Assembly: GCA_934121925.1 (NCBI GenBank)
Contig: CAKOVK010000024.1
Span: 1 to 24,801 of the forward strand
Direction of reading: 5' to 3'
From: an uncultured Clostridia bacterium
GTDB lineage: Bacteria > Bacillota > Clostridia > TANB77 > CAG-508
DNA: 24,801 nucleotides
Shown: positions 1-7,779 of the stretch, piece by piece
How positions within the stretch are numbered: the stretch's first letter is position 1
Layout of the letters: the number at the start of each line of letters is the position of its first letter
Program-made: the position numbers and the translations under genes
Notes under the pieces: generated by a model
What the model saw: the letters and a program-made list of their open reading frames with translations, nothing else
What the model was told of the DNA's origin: nothing
Database searches by the model: none

Positions 1-66
1 ATTCCCCCGCCTCAAAGGGCTGTCGACGCATTGTTTGTAAAAATTAATATTGTTATCTTTGAACAA

Positions 67-94
67 ATTAATGAAAAATAAATTTTTCATTAAT
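67..94. terminator. Palindromic hairpin downstream of gerW
   Basis: Perfect inverted repeat with 13-bp arms (ATTAATGAAAAAT and its complement) and a 2-base loop, about 75 bp beyond the gerW stop on the minus strand. It is AT-only apart from one G-C pair per arm and has no strong T-tract, so termination is a weak inference. No gene is visible in 1-170. Confidence 0.35.
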
Positions 95-170
95 CCGATA
101 AGAAACTAGACAGTTTAAGTTTATAATCCGTTTAACATAGACTGATAAAATAAAACAAATTCCAATTTAT

Positions 171-707
171 CTAATCATCTAGTTCATCTTCTTGATATTC
201 TACTTCATACTCTTCTTCATCTTTCTTTTTTGCTTTTTCCTCTTCTTTATGTGTTTCTTCCTTTTTTATTATTTCATCTATCTCATTTTTAATTATATTG
301 TTTTTATTCATTTTTTTACCTATCTTTTCGAACAAGTCAGGTACATAATCTAATAATCTATCTATTGTAGATGAATGATTTACTGGTAGTAGTTTTACGT
401 TTTTTTCTTGAACTATTATAAATGCAACGGGATTTATGCTTACTCCTGCTCCTGATCCTCCTCCAAAAGGTAATTTGTATTTTATTTCTTCTTCGTCTTT
501 ATCTTTCCTTGTATACTCATCTATGGTTTCTTCACTAAATTCGCTTCCTCCTGCTGCAAACCCAAAGCTTACTTTAGAAATCGGAATAATAACAACATTA
601 TTCCTAGTTTCAATGGGATCGCCTATTATTGTGTTAACATCTATCATATCTTGAATACTGTCCATTGCTGCAGCCATAAGCCCTTCTATTGGATGTTCTC
701 TCATCAT
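171..707 (-). CDS. ytfJ: GerW/YtfJ family sporulation protein
   Basis: GerW (YtfJ) proteins are made during sporulation and are linked to spore germination in Bacillus; the biochemical role is not settled. The protein (178 aa) starts with the family signature 'HPIEGLM', followed by 'VNTIIGDPI', a 'VIIPISKVSFGFAAGGSEF' strand region and a glycine-rich 'FGGGSGAGVSINPVAFIIV' block. The last ~45 residues are a highly charged Lys/Glu tail. A GTG at 716 opens the frame but sits directly against the Shine-Dalgarno AAGGAAG; the ATG at 707 has normal spacing and is preferred (a second ATG follows at 704). The start lies inside the 3' end of the DUF2953 gene, as in the ytfI-ytfJ pair of other Firmicutes, so translational coupling is likely. 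No in-frame CGG. Confidence 0.9.
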   Translation of the reverse strand: MMREHPIEGLMAAAMDSIQDMIDVNTIIGDPIETRNNVVIIPISKVSFGFAAGGSEFSEETIDEYTRKDKDEEEIKYKLPFGGGSGAGVSINPVAFIIVQEKNVKLLPVNHSSTIDRLLDYVPDLFEKIGKKMNKNNIIKNEIDEIIKKEETHKEEEKAKKKDEEEYEVEYQEDELDD

Positions 708-1299
708 TTTTTTCACTTCCTTCTTTTAACAAAATATATATTACATTCATAATATTTACTAATTTGAAGCTTATTATACAATCTAATTGAATTTTAATGA
801 CTAAATTTTTACTATAATTAGGTATTATAGTATACTTGCATTTTTCTTTTTTATATTCTTTTGTTGTCTTTGCTATAATTATAGAAATAATTGTTGAAAG
901 TATTGGAATTGATAGTATTGTAGCCATTATGTCTATTAATCCTATTACTAACTTTAAATTTATCTGTTCAAGATTAATGTCTAGGTTTTTAACTATTTTC
1001 ATTATTTTTGTTCTTAATATTATTTTTTGTTTATAAATAATTTTTCTTAACAATTTGGTATTTACAAATTTTGATTTCTTCATTTTTTCTATTTTTTTAT
1101 TGTCTATTTTGACTTTAAAAAAAGTTATTTTATTAAAAATTTTTAATTTTATAAATATCAAAATATTCTCTATCATTGGTTTTTTTATCGTATTTAATTG
1201 GATTTTTTCTATATTTATTTCTAGATTAGATACTAATAGTACAAGAAAAATTAAAGATACTATGAAAATAATAATTATAATAACTAACAGAAAAAACAT
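634..1299 (-). CDS. DUF2953 (YtfI-like) membrane protein
   Basis: A 221-aa protein with an N-terminal hydrophobic segment (about residues 2-25), a long Lys/Ile-rich middle, and the pattern typical of DUF2953: a short hydrophobic run around residues 120-145 and a 'LDCIISFKL' motif near residue 175. The function is unknown; the family is found next to gerW/ytfJ in sporeformers, and that arrangement is seen here. The start at 1299 follows AGGAG with good spacing. The frame runs through the gerW ribosome binding site and ends 74 bp inside gerW, giving a C-terminus (about 27 residues) dictated by a second gene's sequence. This is either genuine overlap with coupling or a recent extension by loss of an earlier stop. 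Family call by context and weak motif recognition. Confidence 0.72.
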   Translation of the reverse strand: MFFLLVIIIIIFIVSLIFLVLLVSNLEINIEKIQLNTIKKPMIENILIFIKLKIFNKITFFKVKIDNKKIEKMKKSKFVNTKLLRKIIYKQKIILRTKIMKIVKNLDINLEQINLKLVIGLIDIMATILSIPILSTIISIIIAKTTKEYKKEKCKYTIIPNYSKNLVIKIQLDCIISFKLVNIMNVIYILLKEGSEKNDERTSNRRAYGCSNGQYSRYDRC

Positions 1300-1396
1300 T
1301 ATTTACTCCTAGGATATTTTTTACTATTATTTCCATTTTTTGAAAATTTATTAAAAAAAGTGGCTTTTCCGCAATTTTTTCTATTAAACAAAAATT

Positions 1397-1428
1397 GAGC
1401 GGATAAACATTTTACTGTTTATCCGCTC
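1397..1428 (-). terminator. Terminator after the 1462-1815 orphan gene
   Basis: Perfect 12-bp stem (GAGCGGATAAAC and its complement) with an 8-base loop, followed on the minus strand by AATTTTTGTT. It is GC-richer than the surroundings and placed directly downstream of the orphan gene. Confidence 0.75.
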
Positions 1429-1461
1429 GGGATTAACTGACCCCTTTTTGCTGTTTCTGTT

Positions 1462-1815
1462 TTAAAAAGCTACATGCTTAATAATAAAAGACTTGAGTTT
1501 TTCTCTTATGTCTTCTCCTTTTGAGCATTGCAACTCATGTCCCCAGATTTCAAGGATTACAAGCTTTCTTTCTTTATTTTCAAGTAGCTCTTCAATGATA
1601 TTGACCGCCATTTCAAACTTTGATAAGTTTGAGTATTTTGAATCTTCACTGTAGGCTCTTTCAAATTGTATAAAGGACTTGTTGTCTACGATTTTTTCTC
1701 TAAAATCATAGAAAGGCCCTAAAAACTGGTTTTTGGCATATGTCCACTCTTTTATATGAATGTTTTTTTTACTTCCACATGCCTGATATTCGTATTCACT
1801 TTTTAAATACAGCAT
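1462..1815 (-). CDS. Orphan protein of unknown function
   Basis: I do not recognise this 117-aa soluble protein. It is rich in Lys, Glu and aromatic residues, has no signal peptide or membrane segment, and contains single Cys residues near residues 13 and 96. The conventional open frame begins at a GTG at 1824, but that GTG is inside a near-perfect Shine-Dalgarno (AAAGGAGGTG), so ATG 1815 is the real start. It stands alone, with its own strong ribosome binding site and its own terminator, between scpA and the DUF2953-gerW pair. Codon choice (more C- and G-ending codons) differs from its neighbours and resembles the orphans at 7411 and 18348, suggesting acquisition. No in-frame CGG is present. 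Confidence 0.7.
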   Translation of the reverse strand: MLYLKSEYEYQACGSKKNIHIKEWTYAKNQFLGPFYDFREKIVDNKSFIQFERAYSEDSKYSNLSKFEMAVNIIEELLENKERKLVILEIWGHELQCSKGEDIREKLKSFIIKHVAF

Positions 1816-1905
1816 AATCTTCACCTCCTTTGTTGTAATTCATCTATGTAAAGAAGATTATTCAGCATATAAAGTCTATGTTCACATAATAGCATATAGT
1901 GTAAA

Positions 1906-1932
1906 AAAAAACAAGCTTTTAACTTGTTTTTT
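1906..1932 (-). terminator. Intrinsic terminator of recA-recX-scpA
   Basis: A 10-bp stem (AAAAAACAAG with CTTGTTTTTT) with a 7-base loop overlaps the scpA stop codon and runs, on the minus strand, into an unbroken T-tract. A classic rho-independent terminator. Confidence 0.85.
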
Positions 1933-2680
1933 ATTCTCTTATTTTTTCTACTTCTATATCTCCAAAAGTTTCTTCTTGTCTTGTTTTAATTTTATTTCTT
2001 CTTGTAAGCTCAAGAATTCCTGTAAATGCTGTTACTGTTTCTAATTTTGTGTATTTTTTTGTTTTGCATAATTTATTAAAAATAAATCTTGGTTTTTTTA
2101 CCAATTCCTTAAATATGTCTTTAACTTTGCTAGCTACTGTTACTGTTTCCACTATAGCAATTTTTTCTATATTTATTGCATTTTTATTGATTTTTGCCTT
2201 ATTTTTTTCTATTAAATTTTTATATGCTCTTTCTACTAAATCTTTTGAATAATTTTCTTCTAGTTTTCTGCTTGGCAATTCTATTCTATCAGGAGCTTTA
2301 TAAAATCTTTTAGAATTTTTTTCAAAAGCCTCTCTTAATTTTTTAGAGATTTCCTTATACCTTTTATATTCTATTATTCTATGTATTAATTCTTCCTCTG
2401 TAAGTTCTGCTTCATCTTCTACTTGCTTTGGTAATAAACTCTTAGATTTAATATAAAGTAATGTAGATGCCATCACTATGAATTCGCTTGTTATATCTAG
2501 ATTAAACTTTTTCATAGTATTTATATATTCCATATATTGGTCTGTAATTTTTGAAATATTAACTTCATTTATATTCATTTTATTTTTATCTACCAAATGA
2601 CATAATAAATCTAATGGTCCTTCAAAATTATCTAATCTAATTGCATATTTATTTGTTTCTAATGTTAGTATATTGTTCAC
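1931..2680 (-). CDS. scpA: Segregation and condensation protein A
   Basis: ScpA is the kleisin that bridges SMC heads and, with ScpB, forms the condensin-like complex that compacts and segregates the chromosome. The 249-aa product has the N-terminal family signature 'LDNFEGPLDLLCHLV' (about residues 17-31), 'MNINEVNISKITDQY', and 'EFIVMASTLLYIKSKSLLP' near residues 65-83; the C-terminal winged-helix part ends in a basic segment. Length is normal for the family. The start is GTG 2680 with AAGGAG upstream. It begins 12 bp after recX, so recA-recX-scpA read as one unit. scpB is not in this window. Confidence 0.95.
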   Translation of the reverse strand: MNNILTLETNKYAIRLDNFEGPLDLLCHLVDKNKMNINEVNISKITDQYMEYINTMKKFNLDITSEFIVMASTLLYIKSKSLLPKQVEDEAELTEEELIHRIIEYKRYKEISKKLREAFEKNSKRFYKAPDRIELPSRKLEENYSKDLVERAYKNLIEKNKAKINKNAINIEKIAIVETVTVASKVKDIFKELVKKPRFIFNKLCKTKKYTKLETVTAFTGILELTRRNKIKTRQEETFGDIEVEKIRE

Positions 2681-2692
2681 TTTTAGTTCTCC

Positions 2693-3139
2693 TTAGCTTA
2701 TATCTTCTTGTGCTATTTTAATTGTTTCTTCCAAATAGCCTTTTTTCTTTAGATAATTTATTATTTCTTCTGTTTCTAATAAATTTTGTTTTTTTATAAA
2801 TATATTTTTTGCTGATTTTATTTCATAATCTAATAATTCTTCTTTATTTATATATATATAATTATTTATTATATCTTTTTTTAACCCTTTTGACATTAAT
2901 TTATATTCAATTTCTTTTATTGACATATTTTTTAAGTTTCTAAATTCATTTATAGCTTTTTGTATGTAAATTTCATCATTAATATAATCGAGTTCTTTTA
3001 ACTCTTCTATTACATCATCTAACAATTCTCCGCTGTCTTCTCTAAATTTTTGTCTAACTTCTTGTTCCGTTCTTTTTTTGAATAATATGTATTTTAATAC
3101 TTTTGTCTTTAATTTGTCAAATTCTTCTACATAATCCAT
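2693..3139 (-). CDS. recX: RecX family regulator of RecA
   Basis: RecX binds RecA filaments and limits recombinase activity. The 148-aa protein shows the tandem three-helix RecX repeats: 'YILFKKRTEQEVRQKF' early, then 'VIEELKELDYINDEIYIQKAINE', 'IEYKLMSKGLKKDII' and 'IINYLKKKGYLEETI' at the C-terminus. Length is typical of short bacterial RecX. ATG 3139 has AGGAG about 7 bases upstream. It follows recA after a hairpin that probably lowers its expression relative to recA, a common arrangement. Confidence 0.85.
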   Translation of the reverse strand: MDYVEEFDKLKTKVLKYILFKKRTEQEVRQKFREDSGELLDDVIEELKELDYINDEIYIQKAINEFRNLKNMSIKEIEYKLMSKGLKKDIINNYIYINKEELLDYEIKSAKNIFIKKQNLLETEEIINYLKKKGYLEETIKIAQEDIS

Positions 3140-3154
3140 TTATATGCTCCTACT

Positions 3155-3191
3155 ATTAAATTGTAATTTGCGTTGCAAATTACAATTTAAT
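3155..3191 (-). terminator. Long hairpin between recA and recX (attenuator)
   Basis: A 17-bp perfect stem (core TTGTAATTTGC) with a 3-base loop begins immediately after the recA stop. On the minus strand it is followed by only a short interrupted T-run, then the recX ribosome binding site. It probably acts as a leaky terminator or processing site. Confidence 0.65.
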
Positions 3192-3192
3192 T

Positions 3193-4233
3193 CTATTCTT
3201 CTTCGTCTTCTTCATTATCACCTAGACTTTTCTCGAATGCTTGCTCAAAATTATCTCTAACTTTTTTCTCAACTTCTTCCATTACTTCTGGATTGTTATG
3301 TAAATATTGTTTTACGTTTTCTCTACCTTGTCCTATTTTTTCTCCATTATAGCTAAACCAAGAGCCACTTTTTTCTATTATATCTAAGTTTACTGCCATA
3401 TCTAGTATATTTCCTTCTTTAGATATTCCTTTACCATATACAATATCAAATTCTGCTTCTCTAAATGGTGGTGCAACTTTATTTTTAATTACTTTTACTC
3501 TTGCACGGTTTCCTATTACTTCTCCATCTTGTTTTATGTTTTCTATTTTTCTAATATCTAATCTTACAGAAGCATAAAATTTTAATGCTCTTCCTCCTGT
3601 AGTTGTTTCCGGGTTTCCAAACATAACACCTATTTTTTCTCTTAATTGGTTAATAAAAATTATGACTGTTTTTGATTTGTTAATTGCTCCCGCTAATTTT
3701 CTTAATGCTTGAGACATAAGTCTTGCCTGAAGTCCCATATGAGAATCTCCCATATCTCCATCTATTTCTGCTTTTGGTACTAGTGCTGCAACAGAATCTA
3801 CAACTATTACGTCTAATGCTCCACTTCTAACTAAGCTTTCAGTAATTTCTAATGCTTGTTCTCCTGTGTCTGGTTGTGAAACTATTAAATTATCTATATC
3901 AACTCCTAAGTGCTTTGCATATACTGGATCTAAAGCATGTTCTGCATCTATAAAAGCCGCTTCTCCATTCATTTTTTGTGCTTCTGCTATTATATGTAAT
4001 GCAAGTGTTGTTTTTCCAGAAGATTCTGGTCCAAATATTTCTATTATTCTTCCTCTAGGTACTCCTCCTATTCCTAATGCTATATCTAATCCTAATGCCC
4101 CTGTTGGAATTGCTTCTACATTCATTGCTTTATATTCTCCAAGTTTCATTACTGAACCTTTTCCAAATTGTTTTTCTATTTGGCTTAATGCTACCTCTAA
4201 TGCTTTTTTCTTTTCTAAATTTTCATCACTCAT
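3193..4233 (-). CDS. recA: Recombinase RecA
   Basis: RecA forms ATP-dependent filaments on single-stranded DNA, drives homologous recombination and stimulates LexA self-cleavage. The 346-aa protein has Walker A 'GPESSGKT' (residues 68-75), Walker B 'VIVVDS' (about 141-146), the L1 region 'GDSHMGLQARLMSQALRKL', L2 'FGNPETTTGGRAL', and the acidic C-terminal tail usual for the family. Full length, no anomalies. The start ATG 4233 follows AGGAGG. It is expressed from a consensus vegetative promoter overlapped by an SOS box, so damage induction is expected. First gene of the recA-recX-scpA unit. Confidence 0.99.
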   Translation of the reverse strand: MSDENLEKKKALEVALSQIEKQFGKGSVMKLGEYKAMNVEAIPTGALGLDIALGIGGVPRGRIIEIFGPESSGKTTLALHIIAEAQKMNGEAAFIDAEHALDPVYAKHLGVDIDNLIVSQPDTGEQALEITESLVRSGALDVIVVDSVAALVPKAEIDGDMGDSHMGLQARLMSQALRKLAGAINKSKTVIIFINQLREKIGVMFGNPETTTGGRALKFYASVRLDIRKIENIKQDGEVIGNRARVKVIKNKVAPPFREAEFDIVYGKGISKEGNILDMAVNLDIIEKSGSWFSYNGEKIGQGRENVKQYLHNNPEVMEEVEKKVRDNFEQAFEKSLGDNEEDEEE

Positions 4234-4255
4234 CTTATTTCCTCCTATGTTTCTT

Positions 4256-4269
4256 CAAACGTATGTTTG
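4256..4269. promoter_or_regulatory. LexA-type SOS box at recA
   Basis: CAAACGTATGTTTG fits the Gram-positive LexA operator pattern (CGAAC-RNRY-GTTCG) with the conserved AAC...GTT core and central RNRY, differing only at the outer G/C pair. It lies just downstream of the recA -10, where repressor would block transcription. Confidence 0.8.
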
Positions 4270-4274
4270 CTATT

Positions 4275-4303
4275 ATTATATATGATTTATTTTTTTTGTC
4301 AAG
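4275..4303 (-). promoter_or_regulatory. Vegetative promoter of recA
   Basis: On the minus strand TTGACA (4303-4298), a 17-base spacer, and TATAAT (4280-4275): a perfect sigma-A consensus promoter, with the SOS box immediately downstream. Confidence 0.88.
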
Positions 4304-4317
4304 CATTTTTTATAAAA

Positions 4318-5877
4318 TTATTTTATCTTGTACCAATTGTCTATATTGTAAAATAAATTATACCAATTAAAAGATAAATCTCCTTTTAAATTTGTTCTAG
4401 ACAATACAAATAAGCTATTAGAGTCTAAACTTACAAAAGGCATTTCTTCATCATATATTTCTATTATTCTAGAATACTTTTCTTTTAAAATTTTTTCATC
4501 ATTAATATTAGAAATATCTTTTAATAATATTGATAGTTCTTCTTCTTTAAAGTTAGATAAATTATTTTCTCCGAAGTAACTTCTTAGGTCTGGACAATTT
4601 GACACAATATTTCCAGCTAGTATAATATCATATTTTTTATTTTTTATATAGTTATTATAAATATTATCATTAACTTTTACAATATTTATAATGATTCCTA
4701 TTTCTTGTAGTTGTCTTTTTATTTCTTCTGCTAATAATACTCTCTTTTCCTTATTCTCATTTACAATGAGTTTAAATTCTAATTTATTATTATTTTTTAC
4801 CCAATAATTTTTTACATATTTCCAACCATTTTCTCTTAATATTTTTTTTGCTTTATTTATATCATATGTTGTTTTTTCTTCTTGCTTATATAAATAGCTT
4901 CCATAATCTAATGGAAAATTACTAATCATATGTTTATTATTATAGACATTATAATTTATGGCTTTTTTGTCAATTGCACAGTTTATAACTTCTCTAATTT
5001 TTTTATCTGATAATATTTTGTTTTCATTATTTAAAGCTAAATATTCATACTCTCTATTGTGTGCTTGTTTTACATTGTACCCCATTGTTCCTATATAATC
5101 TGCATACTCAATATTGTCTGTTACCATATAATCAATTTCTTCTTTAGTAAGAGCATTATATAAATCTTTTACTGTATCTTTTAATATTATATTTATTTTT
5201 CTTAATTTAGTTTTTTCATTTTCATTTGATATTAAACTTATCGATTTTTCTTCTATGCTATCTATTTTGTACTTACCAGTACCTACTGGAATGATGCTTT
5301 TACTATTTAAGGTTCCATCTTCATAGCTATGACTTGCTAATATAGGAAAACACATTTTATATTCAAAGAATGGCACTTCTTCTGTTAAAAATATTTTTAT
5401 TGTATATTCATCTATTTGTTCCACTTTTTCTATTTTACTTACATTCTCTTTATATATTGAATTTACACCATCTTTTTTTAAGTTATTAATAGTAAATATA
5501 ACATCTTCCGCCGTAAAACTTGTCCCATCATGCCAATAAACATCATCCTTTAATTTTACAATATAAGTTGTTGGATTTATTTTTGAGAATTCTTTCGCTA
5601 ATAAATTTTCTATTTTAAATTCATACGATATATCTATTAATGATTGAAATATCAATTTATCTATATATTGTATATCTCTATTGTTGCTGAGTAAAGGATT
5701 AATATTGTCAAAACTAGTTGTTCCTATATTTATTTCTTTTTCAATATTTAATTCCATTCTTACAGCTTTAATCTCTTGAGATTTTTTTTGTGAATCTTTA
5801 TATAAAAAATATATTGATATAAGTATTAAAATGATAACTATTATAAAAAAGATATACCTAAATACACCAATTTTCAA
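4318..5877 (-). CDS. Family 5 extracellular solute-binding protein (peptide/nickel type)
   Basis: Family 5 solute-binding proteins capture oligopeptides or related ligands for ABC importers. The 519-aa product has one N-terminal membrane segment (about residues 7-24) and then the SBP_bac_5 fold, seen in 'YWHDGTSFTAEDVIFTINN' and the closing 'YDIILAGNIVSNCPDLRSYF' region. There is no lipobox cysteine, so it appears membrane-anchored rather than a lipoprotein, which is unusual in Gram-positives. The open frame extends up to 5976, but that stretch is a repeated non-coding element; a TTG at 5877 with AGGAGG six bases upstream is the convincing start. No permease or ATPase gene is adjacent, so ligand and partner are unknown; a sensing or signalling role is possible. 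Confidence 0.85.
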   Translation of the reverse strand: MKIGVFRYIFFIIVIILILISIYFLYKDSQKKSQEIKAVRMELNIEKEINIGTTSFDNINPLLSNNRDIQYIDKLIFQSLIDISYEFKIENLLAKEFSKINPTTYIVKLKDDVYWHDGTSFTAEDVIFTINNLKKDGVNSIYKENVSKIEKVEQIDEYTIKIFLTEEVPFFEYKMCFPILASHSYEDGTLNSKSIIPVGTGKYKIDSIEEKSISLISNENEKTKLRKINIILKDTVKDLYNALTKEEIDYMVTDNIEYADYIGTMGYNVKQAHNREYEYLALNNENKILSDKKIREVINCAIDKKAINYNVYNNKHMISNFPLDYGSYLYKQEEKTTYDINKAKKILRENGWKYVKNYWVKNNNKLEFKLIVNENKEKRVLLAEEIKRQLQEIGIIINIVKVNDNIYNNYIKNKKYDIILAGNIVSNCPDLRSYFGENNLSNFKEEELSILLKDISNINDEKILKEKYSRIIEIYDEEMPFVSLDSNSLFVLSRTNLKGDLSFNWYNLFYNIDNWYKIK

Positions 5878-5883
5878 GTTATT

Positions 5884-5889
5884 CCTCCT
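5884..5889 (-). promoter_or_regulatory. Ribosome binding site that fixes a TTG start
   Basis: AGGAGG on the minus strand, six bases before TTG 5877. It is the only strong Shine-Dalgarno in the region and argues against the longer frame that reads through the upstream repeat. Confidence 0.8.
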
Positions 5890-5900
5890 GTTATTATATT

Positions 5901-5930
5901 GAACAAAGCTACTTAAGTCGCTCTTTGTTC
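5901..5930 (-). promoter_or_regulatory. Leader hairpin before the solute-binding protein gene
   Basis: GAACAAAG and CTTTGTTC face each other across a 14-base centre that itself contains the palindrome ACTTAAGT. Located between the repeat-borne promoter and the ribosome binding site, it could be a regulatory stem-loop or an operator. No known riboswitch class is recognised. Confidence 0.4.
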
Positions 5931-5936
5931 TCACCA

Positions 5937-6031
5937 ATTTGAGTTTCCGAATGAAATGAGGAAATCTCAAAGGCAATAGCGATTATAGCATTTATTATAT
6001 AGTAGGAAATGAGAAATTTCCTACTATATAA
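5937..6031 (-). repeat. 95-bp interspersed repeat, copy 1 (promoter plus two hairpins)
   Basis: Near-identical to 24309-24402: two substitutions and one single-base gap over about 95 bases. On the minus strand it contains, in order, a 17-bp perfect hairpin (arms ATTATATAGTAGGAAAT, 5994-6032), an extended -10 promoter TGCTATAAT (5990-5982), and a second stem-loop formed by GAGATTTCC and GGAAACTC. Both copies lie between minus-strand genes and point at the next gene, here the solute-binding protein. It looks like a dispersed regulatory cassette, terminating or processing the upstream transcript and starting a new one. No encoded protein and no obvious target duplication. Confidence 0.85.
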
Positions 6032-6034
6032 TAA

Positions 6035-6057
6035 GGAGACTAATGAAATTAGCCCCC
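6035..6057 (-). terminator. Terminator of spoVS
   Basis: In minus-strand RNA GGGGGCUAAU pairs with AUUAGUCUCC (ten pairs, two of them G-U) around a 3-base loop, followed by UUAUUAUAUAG. It lies just beyond the spoVS stop. Confidence 0.65.
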
Positions 6058-6074
6058 TTTATATATTTAATTAA

Positions 6075-6338
6075 TTATTTTCTTGATTCTATTATTAATT
6101 TCATTCCCGTTCTGTTTTCCCCTTCTACCTCCACTTCTGCAAATGCTGGTATACAAACTAGGTCTACTCCCGCTGGTGCAACAAATCCTCTTGCTATTGC
6201 CACTGCTTTGACAGCCTGATTAAGTGCTCCTGCACCAATTGCCTGCATTTCTGCTTTGTTGCTTTCCTTTACTAAACCTGCAATTGCTCCTGCTACTGAA
6301 TTTGGGTTTGATTTTGATGAAATTTTTAAAACTTCCAT
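6075..6338 (-). CDS. spoVS: Stage V sporulation protein S
   Basis: SpoVS is a small Alba-like protein needed for normal progress of sporulation (coat and septum stages in Bacillus) and also present outside sporeformers. The 87-aa sequence matches the family over its length: 'MEVLKISSKSNPNSVAGAIAG', 'AIGAGALNQAVKAVAIARG' and 'PAFAEVEVEGENRTGMKLI'. The start has AGGAGG upstream. A possible minus-strand promoter, TAGACA then 17 bases then TATAAA, lies in 6389-6417. It follows ymdB, as in many Firmicutes where rny, ymdB and spoVS cluster, but the gap suggests its own transcript. Confidence 0.97.
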   Translation of the reverse strand: MEVLKISSKSNPNSVAGAIAGLVKESNKAEMQAIGAGALNQAVKAVAIARGFVAPAGVDLVCIPAFAEVEVEGENRTGMKLIIESRK

Positions 6339-6487
6339 TTTTTGCCTCCTAAAATTTTTTTCGTAACTCTATCTTTTGTTTCGTTTGTTACTATAATATT
6401 TATAATACATTTTACTTGTATTGTCTATAAATCTTTGGTAAAAAAAGGAAGTTTTGGTCGCGTAAATTAAGTGTATTTCGGCAAATA

Positions 6488-7261
6488 TTATATTTTTATT
6501 CTACTAATTTTTTCTACTCGACAACTTTCGCTATTTAATTTTAAAATACACCCATTGCAAATAATTTCTTTATCTTCACTTACTCTATATCTTTCAGGAA
6601 GTGTAGTAACAAATCTTTTTATAGAAGCTTCTACATCCATTCCTATTACAGATTTCTTAGGTCCAGTCATTCCTATGTCTGTAATATATGCTGTTCCTTT
6701 TTCTAATATAGTTTCATCTGCTGTTGCAACATGTGTATGTGTTCCAAATACGCATGTTACTTTTCCATCCAAATAATATCCCATAGCAATTTTTTCTGCT
6801 GTTGCTTCCGCATGAAAATCTACAATTATTACATCTACTTTATCTTTTATTTCTTTTACTATATTATCTGCAACAATAAAAGGGTTTTCTGATAATACAT
6901 TCATGCTTGCTCTTCCTATTAAATTAATGACTGCAATTTTTTTGTTTAGGCAATCATAAATTCCATATCCATTTCCTACAACTCCTTCTGGATAATTTGC
7001 TGGTCTTAATAAGTTTTTATTATCTATTATATTAAATATATCTTTTTTACCCCATGTATGGTTTCCCATAGTTATTACATTTACACCTGATAATATCAAA
7101 TCTTTGTATATTTTTGCTGTTATTCCCATTCCTCCTGCACTATTTTCTCCATTTACTATAACAAAATCTATATCGTTTGCTTTTATTAAATTTGGTAATA
7201 TTTCTTTAACTTTTTTTACAGAAACCTCTCCTACTATATCTCCTAAAATTAAAATGTTCAT
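6488..7261 (-). CDS. ymdB: YmdB family 2',3'-cyclic-nucleotide phosphodiesterase
   Basis: YmdB (TIGR00282) is a calcineurin-like metallophosphoesterase that hydrolyses cyclic nucleotides and influences motility versus biofilm choice in Bacillus. The 257-aa protein has the expected metal ligands: D8 in 'ILGDIVG', 'NGENSAGG' near 38, 'GNHTWGKKD' near 66, 'DFHAEAT' near 148, and 'GTHTHVATAD' near 173. Length is normal. ATG 7261 follows AAGGAGG. In B. subtilis it sits directly after rny; here the two are separated by an inserted plus-strand orphan gene and its terminators. Confidence 0.95.
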   Translation of the reverse strand: MNILILGDIVGEVSVKKVKEILPNLIKANDIDFVIVNGENSAGGMGITAKIYKDLILSGVNVITMGNHTWGKKDIFNIIDNKNLLRPANYPEGVVGNGYGIYDCLNKKIAVINLIGRASMNVLSENPFIVADNIVKEIKDKVDVIIVDFHAEATAEKIAMGYYLDGKVTCVFGTHTHVATADETILEKGTAYITDIGMTGPKKSVIGMDVEASIKRFVTTLPERYRVSEDKEIICNGCILKLNSESCRVEKISRIKI

Positions 7262-7303
7262 ATGTCATTTCCTCCTTATATTTGTTTATTATATATTCTT
7301 TTG

Positions 7304-7318
7304 CAGAATTTTACAACT
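7304..7318 (+). repeat. Upstream block shared with the 18348 orphan (copy A)
   Basis: CAGAATTTTACAACT here matches CAGAATTTTAACAACT at 18197-18212 with a single-base gap, and both lie 10-15 bases ahead of similar promoters. It may be an activator site or part of a once-common upstream region. Confidence 0.5.
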
Positions 7319-7328
7319 CAAAGTTTTC

Positions 7329-7357
7329 TTTACTTTATGTAAATACTGTGTTATAAT
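7329..7357 (+). promoter_or_regulatory. Promoter of the 7411 orphan gene
   Basis: TTTACT, a 17-base spacer, then TATAAT. The spacer shares 'TTATGTAAA' with the promoter at 18224-18252. Confidence 0.65.
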
Positions 7358-7410
7358 TACTTAGCATTGAGTAATATCTCAATGACTTTATATTGAAAGG
7401 GGTCGTATTT

Positions 7411-7677
7411 ATGACCGTTCGGGAACTTGTAAGCTTTTTAAAGCTATATGTTTCCTATCCTGAAACCCTTGGAAATCTCGAAATTATAAATGAAAAAGAC
7501 TTTTGTCGTTACCCGATGATTGCTTATTTTTCAGGCGAATCATTTTTGAATGATATGCGCGTTGCTTACGAGATTTTTACCAAGGAAGGTTGTAACTCTA
7601 CAGAAAAAAATTTTTATTTTGTCTTTGAAAGAGATAAAGATGGAAATTTTTCTTTAAAATTAAAATCTTGTACCTAA
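7411..7677 (+). CDS. Orphan protein of unknown function, foreign codon use
   Basis: An 88-aa soluble protein I do not recognise; mixed alpha/beta composition, aromatic-rich, two or three cysteines (near residues 28, 62 and 87), no signal peptide. The frame can be extended to a TTG at 7393, but AAAGGGG follows that codon and is the ribosome binding site for ATG 7411. It is the only plus-strand gene in the rny-ymdB region, with its own promoter and a strong terminator, and its codons are less AT-biased than its neighbours. Codon 4 is CGG in frame and the frame stays open afterwards, unlike the host-like genes here; a +1 shift at that codon would end translation after 6 residues. This points to recent acquisition or to a gene that tests the CGG rule. 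Confidence 0.65.
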   Translation: MTVRELVSFLKLYVSYPETLGNLEIINEKDFCRYPMIAYFSGESFLNDMRVAYEIFTKEGCNSTEKNFYFVFERDKDGNFSLKLKSCT

Positions 7678-7719
7678 AGACAAATGAAATTTTTTCTCTA
7701 AGAGAATTAAAGCCTAAAA

Positions 7720-7747
7720 AAATACCGTTGCTTTTGCAACGGTATTT
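7720..7747 (+). terminator. Terminator of the 7411 orphan gene
   Basis: Perfect 12-bp stem (AAATACCGTTGC) with a TTTT loop, followed by CTTTTATTG. A-rich on the other side, so it may work in both directions. Confidence 0.85.
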
Positions 7748-7762
7748 CTTTTATTGTATAGA

Positions 7763-7779
7763 AAAAATCGAAGATTTTT
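7763..7779. terminator. Small hairpin beyond rny
   Basis: AAAAATC, GAA loop, GATTTTT. On the minus strand it ends in TTTTTTC, so it could terminate transcripts leaving rny after the 7780-7875 region. Confidence 0.5.

Noticed and set aside
1..170. Possible gene at the left edge
   Set aside because: No frame with start signal or recognisable sequence on either strand; only the 67-94 palindrome stands out.
5878..5976. N-terminal extension of the solute-binding protein
   Set aside because: It covers the 5' hairpin, part of a repeated non-coding element, and lacks a ribosome binding site; TTG 5877 with AGGAGG is better.
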